Below are positions 24,123-32,172 of a stretch of DNA of 41,093 nt, piece by piece. A program made the translations under genes and the position numbers. How positions within the stretch are numbered: position 1 is the first letter of the stretch; the number at the start of each line of letters is the position of its first letter. Source of the DNA: Actinomycetes bacterium (GTDB lineage: Bacteria; Actinomycetota; Acidimicrobiia; Acidimicrobiales; RAAP-2); contig JAKBTL010000121.1 of assembly GCA_021844425.1 (NCBI GenBank), positions 1 to 41,093 on the forward strand, written 5' to 3'. Under the pieces are notes generated by a model. It saw only the letters and a list, made by a program, of their open reading frames with translations. It had not been told where the DNA came from and ran no database searches.

Positions 24123-24560
24123 GGAGGCGGCCGGCGCCCTCTCCTACGCGGACCATCTCCCGATCCTCCTCACCGCACCTTCGAGCCTCCCCCCACGCCC
24201 TCACTGGAATCGAGGCCTTCCACGTCCAGCAGGTCATCGTGATGGGCGGTCCGCTCGCAGCGTCCGACACCGTCGTGGCGGCCCTCGCGGCACAGGGCAT
24301 CTCCGTGCTGCGGATCGCAGGGAGCGACGGCCCCCAGACCGCGGTCGAGCTCGCGCGCTGCGAGCTCGGCCCGGCCGCGCTGCACAGCGGGCTGGGGTCG
24401 GCAGGCACCGGAGGTGTGACGATCGCCAGGGGCGCCTTCTTCAGCGACGGGCTGGCGGGCGCGATCGTTGCCGCTGACGGCCCGAGCGCGCAGTCCCCGG
24501 AGCCGCCGCTGCTCACGGCGAGCCCGACGACCATGGGAAGCCCGCTCGCGGCCTTCCGTC
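24123..24560 (+). pseudogene. Remnant of a cell-wall-binding repeat 2 (PF04122) protein, frameshifted
   Basis: Two adjoining frames match parts of the cell-wall-binding-repeat-2 domain. Frame 1 around 24123-24185 reads AAGALSYADHLPILLTAPSSL. Frame 2 from about 24195 reads VQQVIVMGGPLAASDTVVAA, then GISVLRIAGSDGPQTAVELA and ARGAFFSDGLAGAIVAADG. The switch occurs at a run of six C (24189-24194). Neither a start, a signal peptide nor complete tandem repeats are present, so this is a decayed fragment and not a simple one-base error in an intact gene. Intact proteins are exported surface proteins. The remnant lies directly before the M24 gene. Confidence 0.75.
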
Positions 24561-24643
24561 GGGCGCGTCCGAGCGCGAGGCCGGGTGCACTGGACGTCCG
24601 GCGAGAGGCGCCGCAGACTGGAGGTGCAGACGAGGAGGCAGAG

Positions 24644-25933
24644 ATGACCGAGACCAGCTCAACCCAACGGGAGCCCGCCGTGTCGTTCAACGACATGGGC
24701 CAGAGCATCCACCAGTACGGGTCGAACGCAGTCGACTTCGAGCAGCGAGTGACATTCGTGCGCCTGCGCGCCTACCGCCTCGAGCGGGCCCGCGAGGCGC
24801 TGCGCCGCTCCGAGCTCGGGGCGCTCTTGTGCTTCGACGTGAACAACGTCCGCTACATCACCTCGACCGCCATCGGCGAGTGGAGCCGCGACAAGTACGT
24901 CCGCTACACGCTGCTCACCCGCGACGGGGAGCCCTACGTCTGGGACTTCGGCTCCGCGGCGGTCCACCACCGCCTCTACGCCCCGTGGATCGACCCCGAG
25001 CGGTCGATCGGTGCCTTCGCGACGCTGCGCGGGGCGGTCGCGCCAGGAGCGGGGATCACCGAGAAGCTCGTCGCAGAGGTGAAGGACCTGCTCGCCGAGG
25101 CGGGCGTGGCCGACGCGCCCCTCGGCGTGGACACGGCCGACGCCGCCACGTTCCTCGCGCTCCAAGCAGCGGGCCTCGACGTGCGGGACGGCCAGCAGGT
25201 GATGCTCGACGCCCGCGAGATCAAGTCCACCGACGAGATCCTCCTCCTCTCGCACGCGGCGGCGATGGTCGACGGCGCCTACCAGGAGGTCGCCGAGGCG
25301 CTCAAGCCGGGGGTCCAGGAGAACGAGATCGTCGCCCTCGTGAACGAGTACCTCTACAGGCACGGCTCCGACGACGTCGAGTCGGTCAACGCGGTCTCCG
25401 GCGAGCGCTGCATCCCCCATCCGCACAACTTCTCCGACCGCATCATCCGGCCCGGGGACCTCGCCTTCTTCGACGTGATGCAGGCCTTCAACGGCTACCG
25501 CACCTGCTACTACCGTTGCTTCGCCGTCGGGCGCGCCACCCAGGCGCAGGAGGACGCCTACCGCCGGGCTCGCGAGTGGATCGACGCGGCCATCGAGCTC
25601 GTGAAGCCGGGGGTCTCGACCGACGAGATCGCGAGGTGCTGGCCCACCGCCGAGGAGATCGGTCTCGCAGGCGAGCGGGAGGCCTTCGGTCTCGAGTTCG
25701 GCCACGGGCTCGGCCTCGCGCTGCACGAGCGCCCGATCATCAGCAGGCTGAACTCGCTCGCGAGCCCCTCGGAGATCAAGGAGGGGATGGTCTTCGCCCT
25801 GGAGACCTACTGCCCGGCCACCGACGGCTACTCGGGCGCGCGCATCGAAGAGGAGGTCGTGGTCACGAAGGACGGTCCCCGTGTGATCACGCGCTTTCCT
25901 TCGCAGACCCTCTTCGTGACGCACGAGTACTGA
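24644..25933 (+). CDS. M24-family (creatinase/DddP-like) protein with an altered metal site
   Basis: 429 aa. The N-terminal creatinase-N domain (about 30-200) contains LGALLCFDVNNVRYITSTA; the C-terminal pita-bread domain covers about 205-429. Expected M24 metal ligands are D277 (LAFFDVMQAF), H354 (FGHGLGLALHERP), E387 (FALETY) and E402 (ARIEEEVVV). The second Asp, normally in a GYxxDxxRT motif, is replaced by C288 in NGYRTCYYRCF. The layout resembles the DMSP lyase DddP and non-peptidase members more than aminopeptidase P, so a peptidase role should not be assumed; the substrate is unknown. An AGGAGG 5 nt before the ATG fixes the start. It stands alone between a pseudogene remnant and a DUF885 gene. 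Confidence 0.85.
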   Translation: MTETSSTQREPAVSFNDMGQSIHQYGSNAVDFEQRVTFVRLRAYRLERAREALRRSELGALLCFDVNNVRYITSTAIGEWSRDKYVRYTLLTRDGEPYVWDFGSAAVHHRLYAPWIDPERSIGAFATLRGAVAPGAGITEKLVAEVKDLLAEAGVADAPLGVDTADAATFLALQAAGLDVRDGQQVMLDAREIKSTDEILLLSHAAAMVDGAYQEVAEALKPGVQENEIVALVNEYLYRHGSDDVESVNAVSGERCIPHPHNFSDRIIRPGDLAFFDVMQAFNGYRTCYYRCFAVGRATQAQEDAYRRAREWIDAAIELVKPGVSTDEIARCWPTAEEIGLAGEREAFGLEFGHGLGLALHERPIISRLNSLASPSEIKEGMVFALETYCPATDGYSGARIEEEVVVTKDGPRVITRFPSQTLFVTHEY

Positions 25934-26032
25934 TCTGCTGACCGGGGCCGGTGCAGCCGGCTCCAGTCTGCGCACAGACGAGCGCTTGGCGTCAGGCGGG
26001 CGTGACTGGCCTTGGAGGGGTGCACTTCCAGG

Positions 26033-26061
26033 TTGCAGCAGGGCACATCGGGGCTTACGGT
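26033..26061 (+). promoter_or_regulatory. Promoter of the DUF885 gene (TTGCAG-N17-TACGGT), leaderless
   Basis: TTGCAG (26033-26038) and TACGGT (26056-26061) are 17 bp apart. Transcription starting 7 nt after the -10 would begin exactly at the GTG at 26068, and no Shine-Dalgarno is present. Confidence 0.5.
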
Positions 26062-26067
26062 GCCGAG

Positions 26068-27732
26068 GTGACCCCTGACGACCTCGCCTCGAAGCTCCTC
26101 GAAGTCGTGGCTCGTTTCCATCCGATGGACGAGTCCCTGTTCGGACTGGCCGAGTGTGACGGTCGACTTCCGGACTTGAGCGAGGAGGCGCAGGACGAGG
26201 AGGTGGCCATCTTGCGCGAGGTGGCAAGGCAAGCTGGCGAGCTCGACGTCTCGGGTATGGACGAGGCCGCGCTCCAGACCTCCGATCTCGTCCGCTACGG
26301 CGCGCCTGCCAGGGCCGACGCAGCTGCGGTTCCCTCCATCGAATTCACGGTCGGAGACTTCCAGGGTGCACCGGTGGCCTGGGTTCTGGCCATGATGCCC
26401 AAGGCACCCTTGGGCACGCACGAACAGGCGAACGCCTATCTCGCCCGACTGGAGGGGTTGCCCGCGTTCTTGGAGACGGCGGCGGCGCGCCACCTGCGTG
26501 GAGTGGACGCGGGCCGGACGCCGGTTCGCCGGCTGGTGCAAGCGGCGATCGCCCAGCTCGATGCGTTTCTCGCCGACCCAGCGCTCGGCGGCCTGCGCCG
26601 GACGCGCGCCCAGGACGCATCGTTCGCCGAGCACGTCGACCGTGCCATCGACGGCGCGGTGCGCCCCGCGCTCGCCCGCTACCGCGAGACCCTGTCGTCA
26701 CGGCTGGTCCGTGCCGGTCGTGACGACATGCACTGCGGGCTGTGCCGTCTCCCCGACGGCGACGCGATGTACGCCGCCCTTGCCCGTGTGCACACCTCGA
26801 TCGACCGGGCTCCCCAAGAGCTCCATCGCACCGGCCTCGAGATCGCGGAGCGGATCAAGGACGAGATCCGAGATCTGGCATGGCGCGTGTGGCACATCTC
26901 CGACTTCTCCAGGATCGTGGAGCGCCTCCGGACGGACCCCGAGCTGCGTTACCACGACGGTCAGGAGATCCTCTCCGATGTTCGTGCGGCGCTCGCACGG
27001 GCCGAGGACGCAGCACCCCGTTGGTTCGGGGTGCTGCCCGAGAGCTCGTGCCGGATCGAGTCGGTACCCGCGGTGGAAGAAGGAAGCGCACCCCCCTACT
27101 ACATGCCGCCGGCGCTCGACGGCTCCCAGCCTGGAACGTGCTACGTCAACACGTCGCGGCCAGCAGAGCGCTCACGTGCGGACAGCGAGTCCACGGCGTT
27201 CCACGAGACCGTGCCCGGCCACCACCTCCAGCTGACAATTGCCCACAGCCTGCCGGATCTGTCGCTCGCTCGGCGGGTCCTCCACGACACGGCCTGTGCC
27301 GAGGGGTGGGCCCTCTACGCTGAGCGCTTGGCGGACGAGATGGAGCTCTACAGCAGCGACCTCGCGCGCCTCGGCATGCTGACCGCAGACATGTGGCGTG
27401 CCGGTCGGCTGGTTGTCGACACGGGCATCCACCACTTGGGCTGGGGCCGAGAGCAGGCGATGGACTGGTTCATTGCCAACGTCCCGTTGCCCCGCCTTGT
27501 GATCGAGGCGGAGGTGAACCGCTACATCACGTACCCAGGACAAGCGTTGGCATTCATGGTGGGCCGGCTGGAGCTCGAGCGGCTCCGGCGCGAGGCGTCC
27601 GCGCGCCTCCGCGGTCGGTTCAGCGTCCGGGCTTTCCACGACGTCGTGCTCCGGGCAGGCCCGCTTCCCCTTGCGGCGATGGCCGGTGTCGTGGGGCGTT
27701 GGATCGAGAGCACTGAAGGGTCAGCGGGGTGA
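26068..27732 (+). CDS. DUF885 family putative zinc metallopeptidase
   Basis: 554 aa. The C-terminal half has the DUF885 signature AFHETVPGHHLQ (H379, E380, H384) followed by AEGWALYAERLADEM, a gluzincin-like zinc site with a downstream Glu. Later motifs are RLVVDTGIHHLGWGREQAM and NRYITYPGQALAFMVGRLE, both typical. There is no signal peptide, so it is probably cytoplasmic. The substrate is unproven; peptides are likely from the motif and from the neighbouring peptide transporter and peptidases. GTG at 26068 is chosen because family similarity begins soon after and a leaderless promoter points to it; the frame is open further upstream. It is convergent with the ABC permease gene. Confidence 0.85.
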   Translation: MTPDDLASKLLEVVARFHPMDESLFGLAECDGRLPDLSEEAQDEEVAILREVARQAGELDVSGMDEAALQTSDLVRYGAPARADAAAVPSIEFTVGDFQGAPVAWVLAMMPKAPLGTHEQANAYLARLEGLPAFLETAAARHLRGVDAGRTPVRRLVQAAIAQLDAFLADPALGGLRRTRAQDASFAEHVDRAIDGAVRPALARYRETLSSRLVRAGRDDMHCGLCRLPDGDAMYAALARVHTSIDRAPQELHRTGLEIAERIKDEIRDLAWRVWHISDFSRIVERLRTDPELRYHDGQEILSDVRAALARAEDAAPRWFGVLPESSCRIESVPAVEEGSAPPYYMPPALDGSQPGTCYVNTSRPAERSRADSESTAFHETVPGHHLQLTIAHSLPDLSLARRVLHDTACAEGWALYAERLADEMELYSSDLARLGMLTADMWRAGRLVVDTGIHHLGWGREQAMDWFIANVPLPRLVIEAEVNRYITYPGQALAFMVGRLELERLRREASARLRGRFSVRAFHDVVLRAGPLPLAAMAGVVGRWIESTEGSAG

Positions 27733-27787
27733 GCAGCGTCGTCGGCCCGGCCTTCGCCACGGGAATCAGGGCCAGTTCGATCCCCCC

Positions 27788-28753
27788 TCAGTGGAGCCGG
27801 ACCCGAGGATCCACGAACGCGTAGAGAGCGTCGACGACGATGTTGGCCACCACCACGGCGGCGGACGCGACGATGACGATGCCGATGATCACCGGGAGGT
27901 CCTGCTCTTCTATCGCATGGACAGCCGTCCAGCCCAGGCCGGGGAGACCGAAGACCTGCTCGGTGATCACCGTCCCACCGACGAGCGTGCCGACGTCGAT
28001 GCCGAACTGCGTGACGATCGGCGTGAGTGCGGCCCTCAACGCGTGGCGCCAGACCACCCTCCGCTCCCCCAGGCCCTTTGCCCTCGCAGTACGGACGTAG
28101 TCCTCTCCCAGCACGTCGAGCATCGACGATCGGGTGAGGCGGGTGTAGGTGGCAGCCGCCACGAGTGCGAGGGTGAGCCAGGGCAGGATCAAGCCGCGGA
28201 ACCACTCGAAGGGGTTCTGCGTCAGAGGCGTGAACCCGGATCCTGGGAACAACGCGATGCCGTGGATGGTGAGTTGGTAGTAGAGGAGGAGGATGAGGAG
28301 AACCCCCAGTACGAACGTCGGCGTGGAGTAGAACGTAAGCGCAAACGTCGTGAAGACGCGGTCGAGCACCGACCGCGGGTGTCGTGCGGAGTACATGCCG
28401 GTCAACACTCCGATGAGGAGCCAGATCGGCGCAGCACCGACGATCAGCGACAGTGTGATCGGGATCCCCTGGGCGACGATCGAGGTCACGGGCTCGTCGT
28501 GGTAGTAGTCGAAGCCGAGATTGCCGTGCAGCAGCTCCCAGACGAAGTGTCCGTACTGCACGTACCAGGGGCGGTCGAGGAGAAGTCGGTGGGCGATGAG
28601 CGCAACGGTCGCAGGGGGAGCGTCTCGGCCAGCCAGGGCGCGGGCGACGTCGGCTGAGCCGGGGCCGATGTAGAAGATGAGGAACACGATCACCGTGACG
28701 AGCCACATGACCAAGATGCCGAGCGCCAACCGACGCGCCAGGAACGTGAGCAC
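27788..28753 (-). CDS. dppB: Dipeptide/oligopeptide ABC transporter permease, DppB/OppB type
   Basis: 321 aa with six predicted TM helices, beginning MLTFLARRLALGILVMWLVT as in DppB-type permeases. A periplasmic loop includes WELLHGNLGFDYYHDEPVTS. The EAA-type cytoplasmic loop YVRTARAKGLGERRVVWRHA contacts the ATPases. The C-terminus VDALYAFVDPRVRLH is typical. It is the last gene of a D-F-C-B operon and starts 12 bp after the preceding permease gene. The substrate is inferred as peptides from the family and neighbours, but nickel and other solutes use the same family. Confidence 0.92.
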   Translation of the reverse strand: MLTFLARRLALGILVMWLVTVIVFLIFYIGPGSADVARALAGRDAPPATVALIAHRLLLDRPWYVQYGHFVWELLHGNLGFDYYHDEPVTSIVAQGIPITLSLIVGAAPIWLLIGVLTGMYSARHPRSVLDRVFTTFALTFYSTPTFVLGVLLILLLYYQLTIHGIALFPGSGFTPLTQNPFEWFRGLILPWLTLALVAAATYTRLTRSSMLDVLGEDYVRTARAKGLGERRVVWRHALRAALTPIVTQFGIDVGTLVGGTVITEQVFGLPGLGWTAVHAIEEQDLPVIIGIVIVASAAVVVANIVVDALYAFVDPRVRLH

Positions 28754-28765
28754 TCGCGAACCCCT

Positions 28766-29779
28766 TTATGCCTTGAACGCGGTTCCTCGAGGGTCGATCG
28801 CGTCGCGCACGCCGTCACCGAGGATGTTGAAAGCGAGGGTCGTCGTAAGGAGCGCCAGGCTCGGGAACGTCAGGAACCACCATGCCTGCTGGTAGTAGCT
28901 CTGCGCATCGGCGATCATCGATCCCCAGTCAGCGGTTGGTGGTGGGATGCCTACTCCGAGGTAGGAGAGGGCCGCCTCGGCGACGATGCTCACCGGGATG
29001 AGGAGCGTCGCGTAGACGATGATCGTCGGAAGGACGTTGGGGAGCACGTCGAAGACGATGATCCGCCAGGAAGAGGCTCCCAGCGCGCGCGCCGCCTCGA
29101 TGTACTCACGATTGCGAATGGCGATCACCTGGCCCCTGACGATCCTCGCCACGGTTGCCCAGCTGAAGATGCCGATGACGAGGACGACGATCGGGACACC
29201 CTTTCCGAGCGTGAAGGGACCGAGGTGCAGTGGAGTGACGGACACGACGGAAGCGAGCGCGATCGCGAACAGGAGGAAGGGGATCGAGAGCATCACGTCG
29301 ACGGCCCGTGCGATCAAGGTGTCCACTCCCCTGCCGAAGTACCCGGCGACGAGCCCCAGAGCTGCACCGATGCTCACGGTGAGCAGCGTTGCGAGGACGC
29401 CGACCAGTAGAGACACCCGAGCTCCGTACGCAATCCTTACGAGAAGTGTCCGTCCAAGGTCATCCGTCCCCAAGGGGAAGACCGCATTCGGAGGTCGTGG
29501 CAGCCCCGCAGGGGTGAGGCCGGCTGTCGGGTACTGGGTGTAGACGCCGTGCCCGGTGCCTTTCGCGATGAGGGGGGCGAAGATCGCGACGAGCACGATG
29601 ACCACGATCACACCCAGGGCGACGAGCGAAAGACGATCGCGTCGGAACCGTTCGAACGCCAGACGCCATGGGCTCCTGCCCACGATCGATCGCGCGGTCG
29701 CTGGAGCCGACTGAAGATGTGGATCCTCCGTCTGCGTCCCGAGCTCGCTCGGTGCGCTGGCTCCAGGCGGGGTCATCAT
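28766..29779 (-). CDS. dppC: Dipeptide/oligopeptide ABC transporter permease, DppC/OppC type
   Basis: 337 aa. A polar N-terminus leads to [20 protein letters not shown] and the first TM helix, the OppC_N arrangement. [10 protein letters not shown]-like sequence is present as [19 protein letters not shown], and the EAA loop is [20 protein letters not shown]. The C-terminus [16 protein letters not shown] is the family ending. ATG at 29779 overlaps the stop of the ATPase gene (ATGA), supporting this start; the adjacent ATG at 29776 is equally in frame. With DppB it forms the membrane channel. Confidence 0.92.
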   Translation of the reverse strand: MMTPPGASAPSELGTQTEDPHLQSAPATARSIVGRSPWRLAFERFRRDRLSLVALGVIVVIVLVAIFAPLIAKGTGHGVYTQYPTAGLTPAGLPRPPNAVFPLGTDDLGRTLLVRIAYGARVSLLVGVLATLLTVSIGAALGLVAGYFGRGVDTLIARAVDVMLSIPFLLFAIALASVVSVTPLHLGPFTLGKGVPIVVLVIGIFSWATVARIVRGQVIAIRNREYIEAARALGASSWRIIVFDVLPNVLPTIIVYATLLIPVSIVAEAALSYLGVGIPPPTADWGSMIADAQSYYQQAWWFLTFPSLALLTTTLAFNILGDGVRDAIDPRGTAFKA

Positions 29780-30858
29780 TGCCTGCCTTCTTCGAGGACG
29801 GGCGGCGGGGGAACCTCGAGGGATCCAAGCGGTTCGCCGGGATCGAGCGGAAAGTGGCAGGCGGTGCGGTGGTCCGGGCCAGAGCCTGCACGTACTTCGA
29901 GCGGCGGAACCTGCTCTGCACACACCTGACGTGCCCTCGGGCACCTGGTGCGGAACCGACAGCCGGAGGGAGGGTCGATAGGTGACGGGACGTCGCCCGT
30001 GAGCACGACTCGTCGGTGCCTGGCCGTGTCATCGGGGTCTGGCACGGGCACCGCGGAGAGCAACGCCTGCGTGTACGGGTGGCGGGGCGTGACGTCGAGC
30101 TCTCCGACGGGGCCGACTTCGACCAGCTGGCCGAGGTACATGACGGCGATGCGGTCGCACAAGTGGCGGACGACCGAGAGGTCGTGGGCGATGAACAGAT
30201 AGGTGAGGTGGAGCTCCTGCTGAAGGCGGGCGAGGAGGTTCACGATCTGCGCCTGGATGCTCACGTCGAGCGCCGAGACCGGTTCGTCGCACACCAGCAG
30301 CTTCGGACGCAGGGCGAGCGCTCTGGCGACGCCGATGCGCTGGCGCTGCCCTCCTGAGAACTCGGCGGGGAAGCGGTTGTAGTGCTCGGGGTTCAGCCCG
30401 ACGAGCTCCATGAGCTCCTGCACGGAACGCCGGCGCTGTGATCGTGTGACGGTGCCGTGGACCGCGAAGGGCTCGCCGATGATCGACCCCACTCGACGGC
30501 GTGGGTTGAGGGACCCATAGGGGTCCTGGAAGATCATCTGCATCTCCCTCCTGTACGACCGCAGGTGGCGAGCCGAGAGCGCAGTGAGATCGACCCCGTC
30601 GAAGACGACGCGTCCTCTGGTCACCTCGAGGAGTCGCAGGGCGATGCGGGCGAGCGTCGACTTCCCGCACCCGGTCTCCCCGACGAGCCCAACAGTCTCG
30701 CCACGCGAGACGGAGAGGCTGACCCCGTCGACCGCATGGACCACTTCGCGACGGCCGCGCCCGAGCCAGGAGCCGGTGCGCACGGGGAAGTGCTTGACGA
30801 CGTCCTCCAGGCTCAAGAGCAACCCGTCCGAATCGCTCACGGGCGTCTCGACGGTCAT
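29776..30858 (-). CDS. dppF: Peptide ABC transporter ATP-binding protein, DppF/OppF type
   Basis: 360 aa. Walker A is GETGCGKS (60-67), the Q-loop [13 protein letters not shown], the signature FSGGQRQR, Walker [13 protein letters not shown] and the switch His in [11 protein letters not shown]. The C-terminal oligo_HPY region has [15 protein letters not shown], the cluster-type Cys pattern of this family. SLNPR after the Q-loop is typical of the F subunit. It overlaps both neighbours by ATGA, so expression of D, F and C is coupled. The last 30 residues are Pro/Glu-rich. Confidence 0.93.
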   Translation of the reverse strand: MTVETPVSDSDGLLLSLEDVVKHFPVRTGSWLGRGRREVVHAVDGVSLSVSRGETVGLVGETGCGKSTLARIALRLLEVTRGRVVFDGVDLTALSARHLRSYRREMQMIFQDPYGSLNPRRRVGSIIGEPFAVHGTVTRSQRRRSVQELMELVGLNPEHYNRFPAEFSGGQRQRIGVARALALRPKLLVCDEPVSALDVSIQAQIVNLLARLQQELHLTYLFIAHDLSVVRHLCDRIAVMYLGQLVEVGPVGELDVTPRHPYTQALLSAVPVPDPDDTARHRRVVLTGDVPSPIDPPSGCRFRTRCPRARQVCAEQVPPLEVRAGSGPDHRTACHFPLDPGEPLGSLEVPPPPVLEEGRQ

Positions 30859-31925
30859 CGATCCAGGACCATGCTGTGCGTGGTGGGGGGATGGCGCGCA
30901 TCTCGAAGAGCCTGGCGCGCAGCACGGCTGGTCGGCAGGATGCAGGCGGAACGGTGACGGGTCTCTCCTGGGATCTCCACGAGCCGAGGGGCTTCGACGG
31001 TGCACTCCGGCATGCTGTACTTGCAACGGGGGGCAAAGGGACAGCCCGGCAGGGGGTCGATCGGGCTCGGTGGTTGTCCCTCGATGGGTACCAGCTCACC
31101 TCTTCGCACACCTGCACTGGGCAAGGAGCCCATCAGCCCCTCGGTGTAGGGATGGTGGTAGTGATAGAAGAGGTCTCGAATGGACGCCTCCTCCATGATC
31201 GTCCCCGCGTAGAGAACGACGACGTCGTCGGCGATCTCGGCGATGACCCCGAGATCGTGGGTGATCATGATGATCGCGGTCCCGAAATCGTCCTTCAGCT
31301 CACGGAGGAGCTCGAGGATCTGCGCTTGCACCGTGGGGTCGAGCGCGGTGGTCGGCTCGTCTGCAATGAGGAGCGAAGGGGTCAGTGCCATCGCCATCGC
31401 GATCATGACTCGTTGTCGCATGCCCCCTGAGAATTGATGAGGGAAGTCGTCCACGCGCCGGTCGGGCTGAGGGATCCCCACGCGAGCCATGAGCTCGATC
31501 GCCCGGGACCGAGCGGTGCGCTTGGGGACCGAGCGGTCGTGCGCCCGGATCGCTTCGGCGATCTGCCAGCCAACTCGGTACATCGGGTGGAGGCTCGTGA
31601 GCGGATCCTGGAAGATCATCCCGACGCGCGCGCCGCGGACGGCCCGGAGCTCCCGCTCGTTCATCGTGAGCAAGTCTCGGCCTTCGAAGATTGCGCGCCC
31701 ACTCACGTGCGCGCCTCTCGCAAAACCGAAGGCTGCCTGCGTGGCGACGCTCTTGCCCGACCCCGACTCGCCGACGATCCCCAGCGTGTGTCCTTCCGCC
31801 ACTGCGAACGAGATCCCCCGGACCGCTTGGACAGAGCCATCCGCCGTGTCGAACCGGACCTGAAGATCCACAACTTCGAGAAGGGCCACGGCGAGCGTCC
31901 GGGGGTCAGCCGGCGATGGGCTCAC
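30855..31925 (-). CDS. dppD: Peptide ABC transporter ATP-binding protein, DppD/OppD type
   Basis: 356 aa. Walker A is GESGSGKS (52-59), Q-loop [17 protein letters not shown], signature FSGGMRQR, Walker [13 protein letters not shown] and switch [11 protein letters not shown]. The oligo_HPY tail has [15 protein letters not shown]. It is the first gene of the transporter operon. No periplasmic binding protein gene lies in or beside the operon. GTG at 31925 has no visible Shine-Dalgarno; a GTG at residue 13 (VALLEVVD) is an alternative start closer to the conserved domain. A strong promoter with an inverted repeat lies about 65 bp upstream. Confidence 0.92.
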   Translation of the reverse strand: MSPSPADPRTLAVALLEVVDLQVRFDTADGSVQAVRGISFAVAEGHTLGIVGESGSGKSVATQAAFGFARGAHVSGRAIFEGRDLLTMNERELRAVRGARVGMIFQDPLTSLHPMYRVGWQIAEAIRAHDRSVPKRTARSRAIELMARVGIPQPDRRVDDFPHQFSGGMRQRVMIAMAMALTPSLLIADEPTTALDPTVQAQILELLRELKDDFGTAIIMITHDLGVIAEIADDVVVLYAGTIMEEASIRDLFYHYHHPYTEGLMGSLPSAGVRRGELVPIEGQPPSPIDPLPGCPFAPRCKYSMPECTVEAPRLVEIPGETRHRSACILPTSRAARQALRDARHPPTTHSMVLDR

Positions 31926-31981
31926 GTTGTATCGGCGGCACGGCGACCTCCGCGACCTGGGGATTCGCAGAGCGACCGTTG

Positions 31982-32025
31982 GTTCGCATCGAGCACAGAT
32001 TGGTTGCGAACGTGCTCCGCGTCAA
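31982..32025 (-). promoter_or_regulatory. Promoter and operator candidate of dppDFCB
   Basis: On the minus strand TTGACG (32020-32025) and CAATCT (31997-32002) are 17 bp apart, with an expected start point near 31990. Inverted repeat arms TGCGAAC (32005-32011) and GTTCGCA (31982-31988) bracket the -10: one arm is in the spacer and the other just past the start point. A second, interleaved pair GAGCAC (31991-31996)/GTGCTC (32012-32017) overlaps it. This suits repressor control. Confidence 0.6.
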
Positions 32026-32172
32026 GTCGCTCGTCGCGCGGCGAAGGCCATGTGGACGGGGGCCGGTGCTGACAGGTCGTAGGCGTCCTCGCGGACCGGG
32101 CTTGCGCTCGAGCGGCGTTCTTCCATTCTGTCAAGGTGAGTCGAGCTCCAGGGGTCCGAGGAGGTCTCGGGC

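Noticed and set aside
20756-24643. The long plus-strand open frame upstream of the M24 gene
   Set aside because: It is mostly antisense to dnaE and lacks family motifs; only its last part (pseudogene remnant and M24 protein) is real, and M24 has its own AGGAGG start.
24644-25933. Definite DMSP lyase DddP
   Set aside because: The overall layout is similar, but the metal-site residue differs and the DddP-specific sequence around its Asp pair is not matched, so only DddP-like is justified.
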